A DNA stretch of 64,000 bases. It comes from G051903925 sp051903925. Lineage in GTDB: Bacteria; Pseudomonadota; Alphaproteobacteria; Zavarziniales; Zavarziniaceae. Shown here piece after piece: positions 26,182-34,141 of the stretch. Position numbers and translations under genes: made by a program. The stretch is taken from positions 2,480,001 to 2,544,000 of the forward strand of contig NZ_CP173678.1 of assembly GCF_051903925.1 (NCBI RefSeq), in the 5' to 3' direction. The notes below the pieces were generated by a model that was not told the DNA's origin, made no database searches, and worked only from the letters and a program-made list of their open reading frames with translations. The stretch's first letter is position 1; every line of letters starts with the position of its first letter.

Positions 26182-26958
26182 TCAGCGATGGGTGAACTTG
26201 GCGGGACGCTTCTCGGCAAAGGCGGCCATGCCCTCGGTCTGGTCGTCCAGCGCGAACATCGAGTGAAACAGCCGCCGCTCGAAGCGGACACCCTCGCTCA
26301 GCGTCGTCTCATAGGCGCGATTGACCGATTCCTTGGTCATCATCGTCGCCGGGCGGGACAGGTTGGCGATCTTGTCGGCGATCTTGACCGCCTCGTCCAC
26401 CAGCTCTTCCGTCTTGAAGATGCGGGTGACGAGCCCCGAACGCTCAGCCTCGGCCGCGTCCATCATCCGGCCGGTCAGGCACATGTCCATCGCCTTGGAC
26501 TTGCCAATGAAGCGGGTCAGGCGCTGCGTGCCGCCCGCACCCGGCATGACGCCCAGGTTGATCTCCGGCTGGCCGAACTTGGCATTCTCGCCCGCCAGGA
26601 TGAAGTCGCACATCATGGCGAGTTCGCAGCCGCCGCCCAGCGCATAGCCGTTGACCGCCGCGATCACCACCTTGCGGAAGCGGGCTGCGCGCTCCCAGTT
26701 GGCGGTGATGAAGTCCTCCTTGTAGACGTCGATATAGGACTTGGGCTGCATCTCCTTGATGTCGGCGCCGGCAGCAAAGGCCTTGGTCGAGCCGGTGATG
26801 ACGACGGCGCCGATGGCGTCGTCCTTTTCGAACGCGTCGAGGGCGCTCGTCATCTCGTCCATCAGCTGCTTGCACAGCGCGTTCAGCGCCTCTGGCCGGT
26901 TCAGGGTGATCAGGCCGACGGCCCCCTTCGTCTCGACCTTGATCATGCCGTAAGTCAT
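26182..26958 (-). CDS. enoyl-CoA hydratase/isomerase family, beta-oxidation type
   Basis: This 258-residue crotonase-fold protein has the normal length for short-chain enoyl-CoA hydratase. The oxyanion-hole segment AAGADIKEM is near residue 66. Both catalytic glutamates are present, in NGYALGGGCELAMMCD and FGQPEINLGVMPGAGGTQR. It hydrates 2-enoyl-CoA to 3-hydroxyacyl-CoA and could serve the acyl-CoA dehydrogenases in this window, though they are 13 kb away. The ATG at 26958 has AGGGGAAACTCC upstream. The frame runs open further 5' on the strand opposite mutM, but that part is not coding. Confidence 0.95.
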   Translation of the reverse strand: MTYGMIKVETKGAVGLITLNRPEALNALCKQLMDEMTSALDAFEKDDAIGAVVITGSTKAFAAGADIKEMQPKSYIDVYKEDFITANWERAARFRKVVIAAVNGYALGGGCELAMMCDFILAGENAKFGQPEINLGVMPGAGGTQRLTRFIGKSKAMDMCLTGRMMDAAEAERSGLVTRIFKTEELVDEAVKIADKIANLSRPATMMTKESVNRAYETTLSEGVRFERRLFHSMFALDDQTEGMAAFAEKRPAKFTHR

Positions 26959-26977
26959 GGAGTTTCCCCTTTTTCCG

Positions 26978-27808
26978 CTATTTCTGGCAGGCACTGCAAT
27001 GGAAGGTGGAGCGGCCGGACTGGACCAGGCGGCGCACCACGCCGCGGCAGCCGGGTTTGGCACACGGCTCGTCCTCGCGGTCGTAGACGGCGAACTGCTT
27101 CTGGAAATAGCCAAGCTCGCCGGATGTCTGGACATAGTCGCGCAGCGTGGAGCCGCCGGCGGCGATCGCCTCCTCCAGCACCTGCTTGATCGCCGGGACA
27201 AGGCGGGCCGACCGGGTGCCCGGCACGGTCGCCGCGGTGCGCTTGGGCGAGATGCCGGCGCGGTGCAAGGCCTCGCACACATAGATGTTGCCCAGGCCCG
27301 CGACGATGCGCTGGTCGAGCAGGGCGGCCTTGATCGGGGTGATCTTCCCCGCCAGGCGCTGGTCCAGGACGGCCGCGGTGAAGTCGTCGCCCAGCGGCTC
27401 CGGGCCCAGGCTGGCCAGCAGGGGGTGGGCGTCGACGGCACCGGCATCAGCCATGGTCATCAGGCCGAAGCGGCGATGATCCTCGTAGATCATGTGGGTG
27501 CCGTCGTCGGTCGCCAGCACGACATGGTCGTGCGTGCCGAGCGGCCCCAGATTGTGCCCGGCAAAGCGGATGCGGCCCGACATGCCCAGGTGCACGATCA
27601 GCACGTCCGGCCCGTCCAGGTGCCAGAGCATGTACTTGGCGCGCCGCTCGATCCGCGTCACCAGCCGCCCCTGAAGGCGTTCCACGAAGCGCTCGGGGAA
27701 GGGCATGCGCAGGTCCGGCCGGCGCTGGTCGACATGGACCAAGCGGCGGCCCACCATGCGCGGCTCCAGGCCGCGGCGGACGGTTTCGACCTCGGGCAAC
27801 TCGGGCAT
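26978..27808 (-). CDS. mutM: formamidopyrimidine-DNA glycosylase
   Basis: This 276-residue base-excision repair enzyme removes 8-oxoguanine and formamidopyrimidines and nicks the abasic site. It has the N-terminal catalytic PELPEVET (Pro2, Glu3), RRAKYMLWHL with the conserved Lys region, the H2TH segment (GLGNIYVCEALHRAGISP) and a C-terminal zinc finger with four cysteines (CAKPGC...FHCSAC). All key residues are intact. It is adjacent to the enoyl-CoA hydratase (19-base gap) and divergent from ubiE by 47 bases, the usual alphaproteobacterial mutM/ubiE neighbourhood. Confidence 0.97.
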   Translation of the reverse strand: MPELPEVETVRRGLEPRMVGRRLVHVDQRRPDLRMPFPERFVERLQGRLVTRIERRAKYMLWHLDGPDVLIVHLGMSGRIRFAGHNLGPLGTHDHVVLATDDGTHMIYEDHRRFGLMTMADAGAVDAHPLLASLGPEPLGDDFTAAVLDQRLAGKITPIKAALLDQRIVAGLGNIYVCEALHRAGISPKRTAATVPGTRSARLVPAIKQVLEEAIAAGGSTLRDYVQTSGELGYFQKQFAVYDREDEPCAKPGCRGVVRRLVQSGRSTFHCSACQK

Positions 27809-27855
27809 GGCCGCAACCTAGCTGCAACGACGCGCTTTCGCTATCGTGCGGCGCC

Positions 27856-28605
27856 ATGAGCGACACGGAAGCGACCGACTTCGGGTTCCAGCAGGTGCCG
27901 GTGCAGGAAAAGGCCGGGCGCGTGCGCCAGGTCTTCGACCGCGTGGCCAGCCGCTATGACCTCATGAACGACCTGATGTCGGGGGGCGTGCACCGCCTGT
28001 GGAAGGCCAGGCTGGTCGATTGGCTGAACCCGCGGGCCGGTCAGACCATCCTGGACCTGGCCGGCGGCACGGGCGACGTCGCCTTTGCCATCCAGGCTCG
28101 CGGCGGCCCGGGGACGGAGATGATCGTCCTGGACATCAATGCCGAGATGATCGCGGTGGGCCGCGACCGGGCGCTGAACAGGGGCCTGTTCGACGGCCTG
28201 ACCTGGGTGGTGGGCGATGCCGAGACGCTGCCGCTGCCCGACAAGTCGGTCGATGCCGTCACCATCGCGTTCGGCATCCGCAACGTGACCCGCCGGGCAA
28301 AGGCTCTGGCCGACATTCACCGCGTGCTGAAGCGGGGCGGGCGCTTCCTGTGCCTGGAGTTCAGCCAGGTCGAGGTGCCGGTGCTGGAGCGCCTCTACAC
28401 CCGCTACTCGTTCGAGGTGATTCCCCGCATCGGCCAGCTGGTCGCGGGCGATGCCGAGTCGTACCGCTACCTGGTCGAGAGCATCGCGAAATTTCCCGCA
28501 GCCCCCGCCTTCGCCGCGGAGATCGAGGCAGCCGGCTTTGCCCAGGTGCGGCACCGCGCGCTGTCGGGCGGGATCGCCGCCCTGCATTCCGGCTGGCGCC
28601 TCTAG
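27856..28605 (+). CDS. ubiE: ubiquinone/menaquinone biosynthesis C-methyltransferase
   Basis: This 249-residue SAM-dependent enzyme performs the C-methylation of the benzoquinol ring in ubiquinone synthesis. It shows VFDRVASRYDLMNDLMSGG (family signature 1), the SAM motif LDLAGGTGDVAF, and the second UbiE signature FGIRNVTRRAKALADIHRVLK. The C-terminus GGIAALHSGWRL is the normal end of the family. It is divergent from mutM and followed, after a 235-base repeat-containing gap, by ubiB. The pairing supports ubiquinone as the respiratory quinone. Confidence 0.97.
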   Translation: MSDTEATDFGFQQVPVQEKAGRVRQVFDRVASRYDLMNDLMSGGVHRLWKARLVDWLNPRAGQTILDLAGGTGDVAFAIQARGGPGTEMIVLDINAEMIAVGRDRALNRGLFDGLTWVVGDAETLPLPDKSVDAVTIAFGIRNVTRRAKALADIHRVLKRGGRFLCLEFSQVEVPVLERLYTRYSFEVIPRIGQLVAGDAESYRYLVESIAKFPAAPAFAAEIEAAGFAQVRHRALSGGIAALHSGWRL

Positions 28606-28660
28606 GCGCGACAGGCAATTGCCGATGCTCGGAGCTAGGGTTGCACTTGGCGCCAACCGG

Positions 28661-28802
28661 CTCCCTCTCCCGTCGCGGGGCGATGGGAGAGGGCGGGGGG
28701 TGAGGGCAGCGCGCCGCATTCCGCCCAGAGCGACCGTCGTCACCGTTGGTTCATTGCCCTCACCCCAGCCCTCTCCCATGCCTTCGGCACGGGAGAGGGA
28801 GC
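28661..28802. repeat. family B palindromic repeat, inverted pair
   Basis: The left unit CCCTCTCCC...GGGAGAGGG followed by GGGGTGAGGGCA (28663 to about 28708) is repeated in inverse orientation as TGCCCTCACCCC...CCCTCTCCC...GGGAGAGGGA (about 28755 to 28800). It fills most of the gap between ubiE and ubiB, and each unit can also fold on itself. Confidence 0.8.
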
Positions 28803-28839
28803 GGTCCGGCTGCCATGGTACAACTCCGGGACCGACCCC

Positions 28840-30393
28840 ATGGTCGTGATGGGCGAGGCGCGGTCGGGGGTTCGGCTGGTCCAGATGGGACGGGCGCTGG
28901 CGCGCTATGATGCGCTGTTCCCGCCGGACCTGGAGCGCGAACTGCCGTGGACGGCCAAGGCTGCGCGCCGGGCCCTGATGCTGGGGCAGCAGCGCCTGCC
29001 GGCGCATGGCACGGCGGGCGATGCCCTGGCCGCGGCGTTGAAGGAACTGGGACCGTCCACGGTTAAGCTGGGGCAGGTCCTGGCCGCGCGGCCCGACCTG
29101 GTGGGGGAGGAGGCGGCCCGGGCGCTGGCCCACCTCCAGGACCGCCTGGCGCCGTTCCCCTGGACCCAGGCGCGCGCCAGCATTGAGGCGGAGCTGGGCC
29201 GGCCGCTGGAGACGATGTTCGCGAAGGTGGAGGAGCAGCCCGTCGCCGCGGCCTCCATCGCCCAGGTGCATTTCGCGGAGACGACGGCCGGCGTGCCGGT
29301 CGCCGTCAAGGTGCTGCGCCCGGGGATCGAGCAGGCCTTCCGCCGCGACCTGGAGGCGATGGCGCTCGCCGCCAAGTGGCTGGAGCGGCTGGCGCCGGCG
29401 GCGCGGCGCCTGCGCCCGCGCGAGGCGGTGGCGACGCTGGCCCGCTCGACCATGCTGGAGATGGACCTGAGGCTGGAGGCGGCAGCGGCGGCGGAACTGG
29501 GCGCACGGCTGGATCCGGCCTTCCACCTGACGGTGCCGCGCGTCCACTGGGACCTGACCTCGCGCCGGGTGATGACGCTGGAGCGGATCGACGGCGTGCC
29601 GCTGGGCGACCGTGCCGCCCTGATCGCTGCGGGCCATGACCTGCCCACTTTGTCGGCGCGCCTGGTGCAGAGCTTCCTGGACCAGGCACTGAACCACGGC
29701 TTCTTCCATGCCGACCTGCACCAGGGAAACCTGTTTGTCCGGGCCGACGGCACGCTGGTCGCCGTCGACTTCGGCATCATGGGCCGGCTGTCGCCCGCCA
29801 TGCGGCGTTTCATGGCCGAGACGCTGCTGGGCTTCATCCTGTCGGACTATCGCCGCGTGGCTGAGGTCCATGCCGATTCGGGCATCCTGCCGCCCGGCCA
29901 TTCGGTCGAGGATTTCGCACAGGCCCTGCGCTCGGTCGGCGAGCCGATCCACGGCCGGCCGACGGGCGAGATCTCCATGGGCAGGCTGCTGGCCCAGCTG
30001 TTCGAGGTGACCGAGACCTTTGCCATGGAAACCCAGCCGCAGCTTCTGCTGCTGCAGAAGACCATGGTCGTGGTCGAGGGTGTGGCCCGCAGCCTGGATC
30101 CCCAGGCCAGCATGTGGGAAGTCGCGCGGCCGGTCGTCGAAGGCTGGCTGCGCCGGAACGTGGGGCCGGAAGCGGCGGTGGGGCAGATCGCAGGCCAGAT
30201 CGGCCACCTGGGTCGCCGCCTGCCGCTGCTGATCGACCGGGCGGAGCGCAGCCTGGCGACGCTGGAGGCAGGCGTGCGCATCCATCCTGACAGTCTGGAT
30301 CTGCTGCTGGCCCGGCGACGCACGCGCGATCCCTGGGGGATGGCCGCATTTGCGGTCGCAGTTGCGGCTTTGCTTGTCGCGCTGTTGTCTTGA
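28840..30393 (+). CDS. ubiB: ubiquinone biosynthesis protein UbiB (ABC1/ADCK atypical kinase)
   Basis: The 517-residue product is an UbiB/ADCK-type kinase-like ATPase required for ubiquinone synthesis. It has the KxGQ motif at residue 76 (KLGQ), an alanine-rich nucleotide loop (AAASIAQVHFA), VAVKVLRPGIEQ, the catalytic HADLHQGN segment and VDFGIMGRLS with the metal-binding Asp. A C-terminal hydrophobic tail (AAFAVAVAALLVALLS) should anchor it in the inner membrane. Two ATGs, 28840 and 28849, are close together and I take the first. A family B repeat lies upstream. Confidence 0.94.
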   Translation: MVVMGEARSGVRLVQMGRALARYDALFPPDLERELPWTAKAARRALMLGQQRLPAHGTAGDALAAALKELGPSTVKLGQVLAARPDLVGEEAARALAHLQDRLAPFPWTQARASIEAELGRPLETMFAKVEEQPVAAASIAQVHFAETTAGVPVAVKVLRPGIEQAFRRDLEAMALAAKWLERLAPAARRLRPREAVATLARSTMLEMDLRLEAAAAAELGARLDPAFHLTVPRVHWDLTSRRVMTLERIDGVPLGDRAALIAAGHDLPTLSARLVQSFLDQALNHGFFHADLHQGNLFVRADGTLVAVDFGIMGRLSPAMRRFMAETLLGFILSDYRRVAEVHADSGILPPGHSVEDFAQALRSVGEPIHGRPTGEISMGRLLAQLFEVTETFAMETQPQLLLLQKTMVVVEGVARSLDPQASMWEVARPVVEGWLRRNVGPEAAVGQIAGQIGHLGRRLPLLIDRAERSLATLEAGVRIHPDSLDLLLARRRTRDPWGMAAFAVAVAALLVALLS

Positions 30394-30418
30394 ATGTAGA
30401 AAGATCCCATCTACATTC
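30392..30418. promoter_or_regulatory. inverted repeat GAATGTAG-N11-CTACATTC
   Basis: This perfect 8-base inverted repeat begins at the ubiB stop codon, 28 bases before the coaBC ATG. It is AT-rich against the local background. It could be an operator for coaBC or a weak terminator of ubiB, and no T-run follows. Confidence 0.35.
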
Positions 30419-30445
30419 CGCCAGCGTATTTCCGGACAGATTGTC

Positions 30446-31681
30446 ATGAATGGCCCCGAATCGGCTGGGGCGGGGGCAGGCGGTCTTTCCGGCCGCCGGA
30501 TCCTGCTGATCGTCGGTGGCGGAATCGCCGCCTATAAGAGCCTGCTGCTGATCCGGCGATTGCAGGACCGGGGTGCCCGCGTGCGTTGCATCCTGACGGC
30601 CGCCGCCCAGCACTTCGTGACGCCACTGTCGGTCGCCGCCCTGACGGGGGAGAAGGTGTTCACCGACCTCTTCTCGCTGACGGATGAGGCGGAGATGGGA
30701 CACATCCAGCTGTCCCGCGATGCCGACCTTGTGGTGGTGGCGCCGGCCACCGCCGACCTCTTGGCGCAGATGGCGGCGGGCCTTGCCTCTGACCTGGCGA
30801 CGACGGCGCTGCTGGCGACCGACAAGAGGGTGCTGGTGGCGCCGGCCATGAACGTGCGCATGTGGCAGCATCCGGCGACCCAGCGGAACCTGGCGACGCT
30901 GCGCGGCGACGGCGTCCTGTTCGTTGGGCCGGGCGAGGGGGCCATGGCCTGTGGCGAGTTCGGCCCGGGCCGCGTCAGCGAGCCGGAGGAGATCGTCGCG
31001 GCCATCACGGCGGCCCTGGCGCCGGTGGAGCGGCCGCTGGCCGGGCGCCGGGCACTGGTGACGTCCGGCCCGACGCATGAGCCGATCGACCCCGTGCGCT
31101 ATATCGCCAACCGCTCGTCCGGCAAGCAGGGCCATGCGATCGCGGGCGCGCTGGCGGCGCTGGGGGCGGACACCACGCTCGTCTCCGGTCCCGTCGAGGT
31201 GCCGGCGCCGGCCGGCGTGCGCCTGGTCCGGGTGGAGAGTGCGGTCCAGATGCTGGATGCGGTGCAGGCGGCCCTGCCGGTCGATATCGCGGTCTTTGCC
31301 GCGGCGGTTGCCGATTGGCGGGTCGAGGGGTTTGGCGCGTCCAAGATCAAGAAAGGGGCCGGCGGTCCGCCTGCCCTGCACCTGGTGGAGAATCCCGACA
31401 TCCTGGCGACCGTCGCGCGTGGCGTTCCACGGCCGCCCTTGGTCGTGGGCTTTGCCGCGGAAACCGACGACGTGCTGAATGCGGCGATCGCCAAGCGGGC
31501 GCGCAAGGGCTGCGACTGGATCGTCGCCAACGACGTGTCGCTGGGCACCGGCATCATGGGGGGGGACCGCAACACCGTGCATCTGGTCACCGAACAGGGC
31601 GTCGAGGACTGGCCGACGCTGGACAAGGCCGAGGTGGCGCAACGGCTCGCCCGGCGCATCGCGGAAAGGCTGGCCCCATGA
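30446..31681 (+). CDS. coaBC: bifunctional phosphopantothenoylcysteine decarboxylase / phosphopantothenate-cysteine ligase
   Basis: This 411-residue cytosolic enzyme carries out two steps of coenzyme A synthesis. The N-terminal FMN-dependent CoaC domain has GGGIAAYKSLLLIR, the PAMN motif (VAPAMNVRMWQHPA) and the catalytic-Cys region GAMACGEFGPGR. The C-terminal CoaB ligase domain begins at VTSGPTHEPIDPVRYIANRS near residue 208 and contains FAAAVADWR and the Lys-rich KIKKG loop. Its stop overlaps the ATG of the Rrf2 regulator (ATGA). The ATG at 30446 starts at the family N-terminus plus a short Gly-rich tail. Confidence 0.97.
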   Translation: MNGPESAGAGAGGLSGRRILLIVGGGIAAYKSLLLIRRLQDRGARVRCILTAAAQHFVTPLSVAALTGEKVFTDLFSLTDEAEMGHIQLSRDADLVVVAPATADLLAQMAAGLASDLATTALLATDKRVLVAPAMNVRMWQHPATQRNLATLRGDGVLFVGPGEGAMACGEFGPGRVSEPEEIVAAITAALAPVERPLAGRRALVTSGPTHEPIDPVRYIANRSSGKQGHAIAGALAALGADTTLVSGPVEVPAPAGVRLVRVESAVQMLDAVQAALPVDIAVFAAAVADWRVEGFGASKIKKGAGGPPALHLVENPDILATVARGVPRPPLVVGFAAETDDVLNAAIAKRARKGCDWIVANDVSLGTGIMGGDRNTVHLVTEQGVEDWPTLDKAEVAQRLARRIAERLAP

Positions 31682-32139
31682 TCAGGCTCTCGCGGAAGAT
31701 GCTCTTCGCTTTGGAGGCGGTGGTGGACATCGCCTATAACGCGCGGCCCGAGCCGGTGCAGTCCAAGGAGATCACCCGGCGCCAGGGCATTCCCCAGCGC
31801 TACCTGGAACAGGTGATGCAGCAGCTGGTCCATGCCGGCATCCTGAAGGGCGTGCGCGGACCGCGCGGCGGCTATCGCTTGGCGCGGGAGCGGCGGCGCA
31901 TTTCGGTGGGCGAGATCGTGCGCGTGGTGGGCTCGCTCGACGCGCGGGACGAGGACGATGCCTCGCTCGACCAGGGCGGGTCGGAACTCGGCACGCAGGT
32001 GGTGCAGCCGCTGTGGCGCGACCTGAAGGACGAGATGATGGCCCGGCTCGATTCGATCACGATCGAGGAACTGTGCCGCCGCGCCGACGACGTCGGCATC
32101 CGGGCCGAGGAGCGCCACCGCAGCGATTTTGCGATCTGA
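31678..32139 (+). CDS. Rrf2 family transcriptional regulator (probable cysteine-metabolism type)
   Basis: This 153-residue winged-helix protein starts MIRLSRKMLFALEAVVDIA and carries the Rrf2 helix-turn-helix (SKEITRRQGIPQRYLEQVMQ) and wing (GVRGPRGGYRLARE). It has a single Cys near the C-terminus and lacks the three clustered cysteines used by IscR, NsrR and RsrR to hold an Fe-S cluster. It is thus more like CymR, which works with cysteine synthase. Its position, overlapping coaBC and 46 bases before cysK, supports control of cysK. The start is the ATG at 31678 inside the coaBC stop. Confidence 0.93.
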   Translation: MIRLSRKMLFALEAVVDIAYNARPEPVQSKEITRRQGIPQRYLEQVMQQLVHAGILKGVRGPRGGYRLARERRRISVGEIVRVVGSLDARDEDDASLDQGGSELGTQVVQPLWRDLKDEMMARLDSITIEELCRRADDVGIRAEERHRSDFAI

Positions 32140-32166
32140 TCCCGCGGCAGGCTAGGATTCGCGGGA
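32129..32166 (+). promoter_or_regulatory. putative cysK promoter with overlapping dyad
   Basis: TTGCGA (32129-32134) and TAGGAT (32153-32158) are 18 bases apart. A perfect inverted repeat TCCCGCG (32140-32146) / CGCGGGA (32160-32166) straddles the -10. A repressor bound there would block cysK, and the adjacent Rrf2 product is the natural candidate. Confidence 0.45.
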
Positions 32167-32185
32167 GCTAGGGAGAGACAGGACT

Positions 32186-33172
32186 ATGTCCAACACCAAG
32201 GCCACCGATTTCAAGGTGCCGGCCCATACGCCCGGCCGCGGCCGGATCTATGATTCGATCACCCAGACCATCGGCGATACGCCGCTGGTGCGCCTGCATC
32301 GCCTGACCCAGGAAGCCGGGGCCAAGGCGCAGGTCCTGGCCAAGCTGGAGTTCTTCAACCCCATTTCCAGCGTCAAGGACCGCATCGGCGTCGCCATGAT
32401 CGAGGCGCTGGAGGCGGAGGGCCGCATCGGCCCCGACAGCATCCTGGTCGAGCCGACGTCGGGCAATACCGGCATCGCGCTGGCTTTCGTCTGTGCGGCC
32501 AAGGGCTATCGCCTGATCCTGGTCATGCCCGAGAGCATGAGCCTGGAGCGGCGCAAGATGCTGACCCTGCTGGGCGCCGAATTGGAACTGACGCCGCCGG
32601 AAAAGGGCATGGGCGGCGCCATCGCCAAGGCCGAAGCGATCCTGGCGGCCAATCCCAACGCGATCATCCCGCAGCAGTTCGCCAACCCCGCCAACCCCGC
32701 GATCCACCGCGAGACGACGGCGGAGGAGATCTGGAACGACACGCAAGGGGCTGTCGACATCGTGATCTCGGGCGTTGGCACGGGCGGCACGATCACGGGC
32801 GTGGGCCAGGTGCTGAAGGCGCGCAAGCCGGGCCTGAAGATGATCGCGGTGGAGCCCGAGGACAGCCCCGTCCTGTCGGGCGGCAACCCCGGCCCGCACA
32901 AGATCCAGGGCATCGGTGCCGGCTTCGTGCCCAAGGTGCTGGACCGCGGGGTGATCGACGAGGTGGTCACCATCGGCAACGAGACGGCCTTCGAGACGGC
33001 CCGCCGGACCGCGCGGCTGGAGGGCATTCCGGTCGGCATCTCCTCCGGCGCGTCGATCGCGGCGGCGCTGGAAGTGGCGGCCAGGCCGGGCATGGAGGGC
33101 AAGACCATCGTCGCCATCATCCCGTCCTTCGCCGAGCGCTACCTGTCCACCGCCCTGTTCGACGGGTTGTGA
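32186..33172 (+). CDS. cysK: cysteine synthase A
   Basis: This 328-residue PLP enzyme makes cysteine from O-acetylserine and sulfide. The PLP lysine is Lys64 (NPISSVKDRIG). The substrate loop TSGNTGIAL, the phosphate-binding GTGGTITGVG and the C-terminal serine site SSGASIAAA are all present. A roughly 15-residue N-terminal extension precedes the usual start. It follows an Rrf2 regulator, and its upstream region carries a dyad over the -10 element. A well-formed AGGGAGAGACAGG ribosome site is present. Confidence 0.97.
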   Translation: MSNTKATDFKVPAHTPGRGRIYDSITQTIGDTPLVRLHRLTQEAGAKAQVLAKLEFFNPISSVKDRIGVAMIEALEAEGRIGPDSILVEPTSGNTGIALAFVCAAKGYRLILVMPESMSLERRKMLTLLGAELELTPPEKGMGGAIAKAEAILAANPNAIIPQQFANPANPAIHRETTAEEIWNDTQGAVDIVISGVGTGGTITGVGQVLKARKPGLKMIAVEPEDSPVLSGGNPGPHKIQGIGAGFVPKVLDRGVIDEVVTIGNETAFETARRTARLEGIPVGISSGASIAAALEVAARPGMEGKTIVAIIPSFAERYLSTALFDGL

Positions 33173-33206
33173 GCGGCACTCCGTCGTTTGTGTGGCCGCT
33201 GCGCCT

Positions 33207-33320
33207 GATGCTTCGAGACGCCGGCCTGAGGGCCGGCTCCTCAGCATGACGCCGTTGAGGAATAGGGAGTTTCTCCAACAGGCGTCATCCTGAGGAGGCC
33301 GCAGGCCGTCTCGAAGGATG
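33207..33320. repeat. family A palindromic repeat, head-to-head inverted pair
   Basis: GATGCTTCGAGACG...CTCCTCAGCATGACGCC at 33207-33253 is mirrored by GGCGTCATCCTGAGGAGG...GTCTCGAAGGATG at 33281-33320, with an AT-richer loop between. It lies between cysK and moeB, 32 bases before the moeB start. Confidence 0.85.
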
Positions 33321-33351
33321 TTGACGCAACGTTTCCCGCGAGCGCACACCC

Positions 33352-34137
33352 ATGGCCCTGACCGATCTTCAGCTGGACCGCTATGCCCGCCACATCGTCC
33401 TGAAGGAGGTGGGCGGGGCAGGGCAGCAGCGCCTGCTGCGGGCGCGCGTCCTGATGATCGGGGCAGGCGGCCTGGGCTCGGCCGTGCTGCCCTATCTGGC
33501 GGCGGCGGGCGTAGGCACGATTGGCGTGGTCGATGACGACGTCGTGTCCCTCTCGAACCTGCAGCGGCAGATCCTGCACGACACGGCGCTGGTCAACCGT
33601 CCCAAGACGGAAAGTGCGGCAGCGGGTCTGGCGCGCATCAATCCCGAGGTGCGCGTGGTGGCGCATCGCGAGCGCCTTGTCCCCGCCAACGCGATGCGCC
33701 TGGTTTCCGACTACGACCTGGTGATCGACGGCAGCGACACGTTCGAGACCCGCTTCCTGGTCAACGATGCCTGCTACTTCGCCAGGCGGACGCTGGTTTC
33801 GGCAGCGCTGGGCCGGTTCGAGGGGCAACTGGCGACGTTCAAGCCGCATGCGGGGGATCATCCCTGCTATCGCTGCCTGTTCCCGGGGCCGCCAGCCGGG
33901 GGGCAGGAGAGATCGTGTGCCGAGGGCGGCATCCTGGGCGCCGTGGCCGGCGTGATGGGCACGCTGCAGGCAGTGGAAGTTCTGAAGGAACTTCTGGACC
34001 TCGGCGAGAGCCTGGCCGGGCGGCTGCTGCTCTATGATGCGCTGAGGACGGAGACGCGCACGATCCGTCTGCGCCGCGATCCGGCCTGCGCCCTGTGCGG
34101 CAGCGAACCCACGATCACGACGCCGCCGGGGGCCTGA
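33352..34137 (+). CDS. moeB: ThiF/MoeB/HesA family adenylyltransferase, probable molybdopterin-synthase adenylyltransferase
   Basis: This 261-residue E1-like enzyme would adenylate the C-terminal Gly-Gly of a sulfur-carrier protein such as MoaD or ThiS. It has YARHIVLKEVGGAGQQRL at the N-terminus, the ATP motif GAGGLGS, DDDVVSLSNLQRQ, a zinc site from two CxxC pairs (CYRC and CALC), and the SCAEGGILG segment with the conserved Cys. No rhodanese domain is attached, and no moaD or thiS lies next to it. Whether it serves molybdenum cofactor, thiamine or both is therefore open. It is convergent with the lipoprotein gene, four bases apart. Confidence 0.9.
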   Translation: MALTDLQLDRYARHIVLKEVGGAGQQRLLRARVLMIGAGGLGSAVLPYLAAAGVGTIGVVDDDVVSLSNLQRQILHDTALVNRPKTESAAAGLARINPEVRVVAHRERLVPANAMRLVSDYDLVIDGSDTFETRFLVNDACYFARRTLVSAALGRFEGQLATFKPHAGDHPCYRCLFPGPPAGGQERSCAEGGILGAVAGVMGTLQAVEVLKELLDLGESLAGRLLLYDALRTETRTIRLRRDPACALCGSEPTITTPPGA

Positions 34138-34141
34138 TTCG

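Noticed and set aside
26959..27447. Upstream extension of the enoyl-CoA hydratase frame
   Set aside because: The extension runs through mutM in another frame and reads as Pro/Ser/Arg-rich noise. The ATG at 26958 has a good ribosome site and gives the normal family length.
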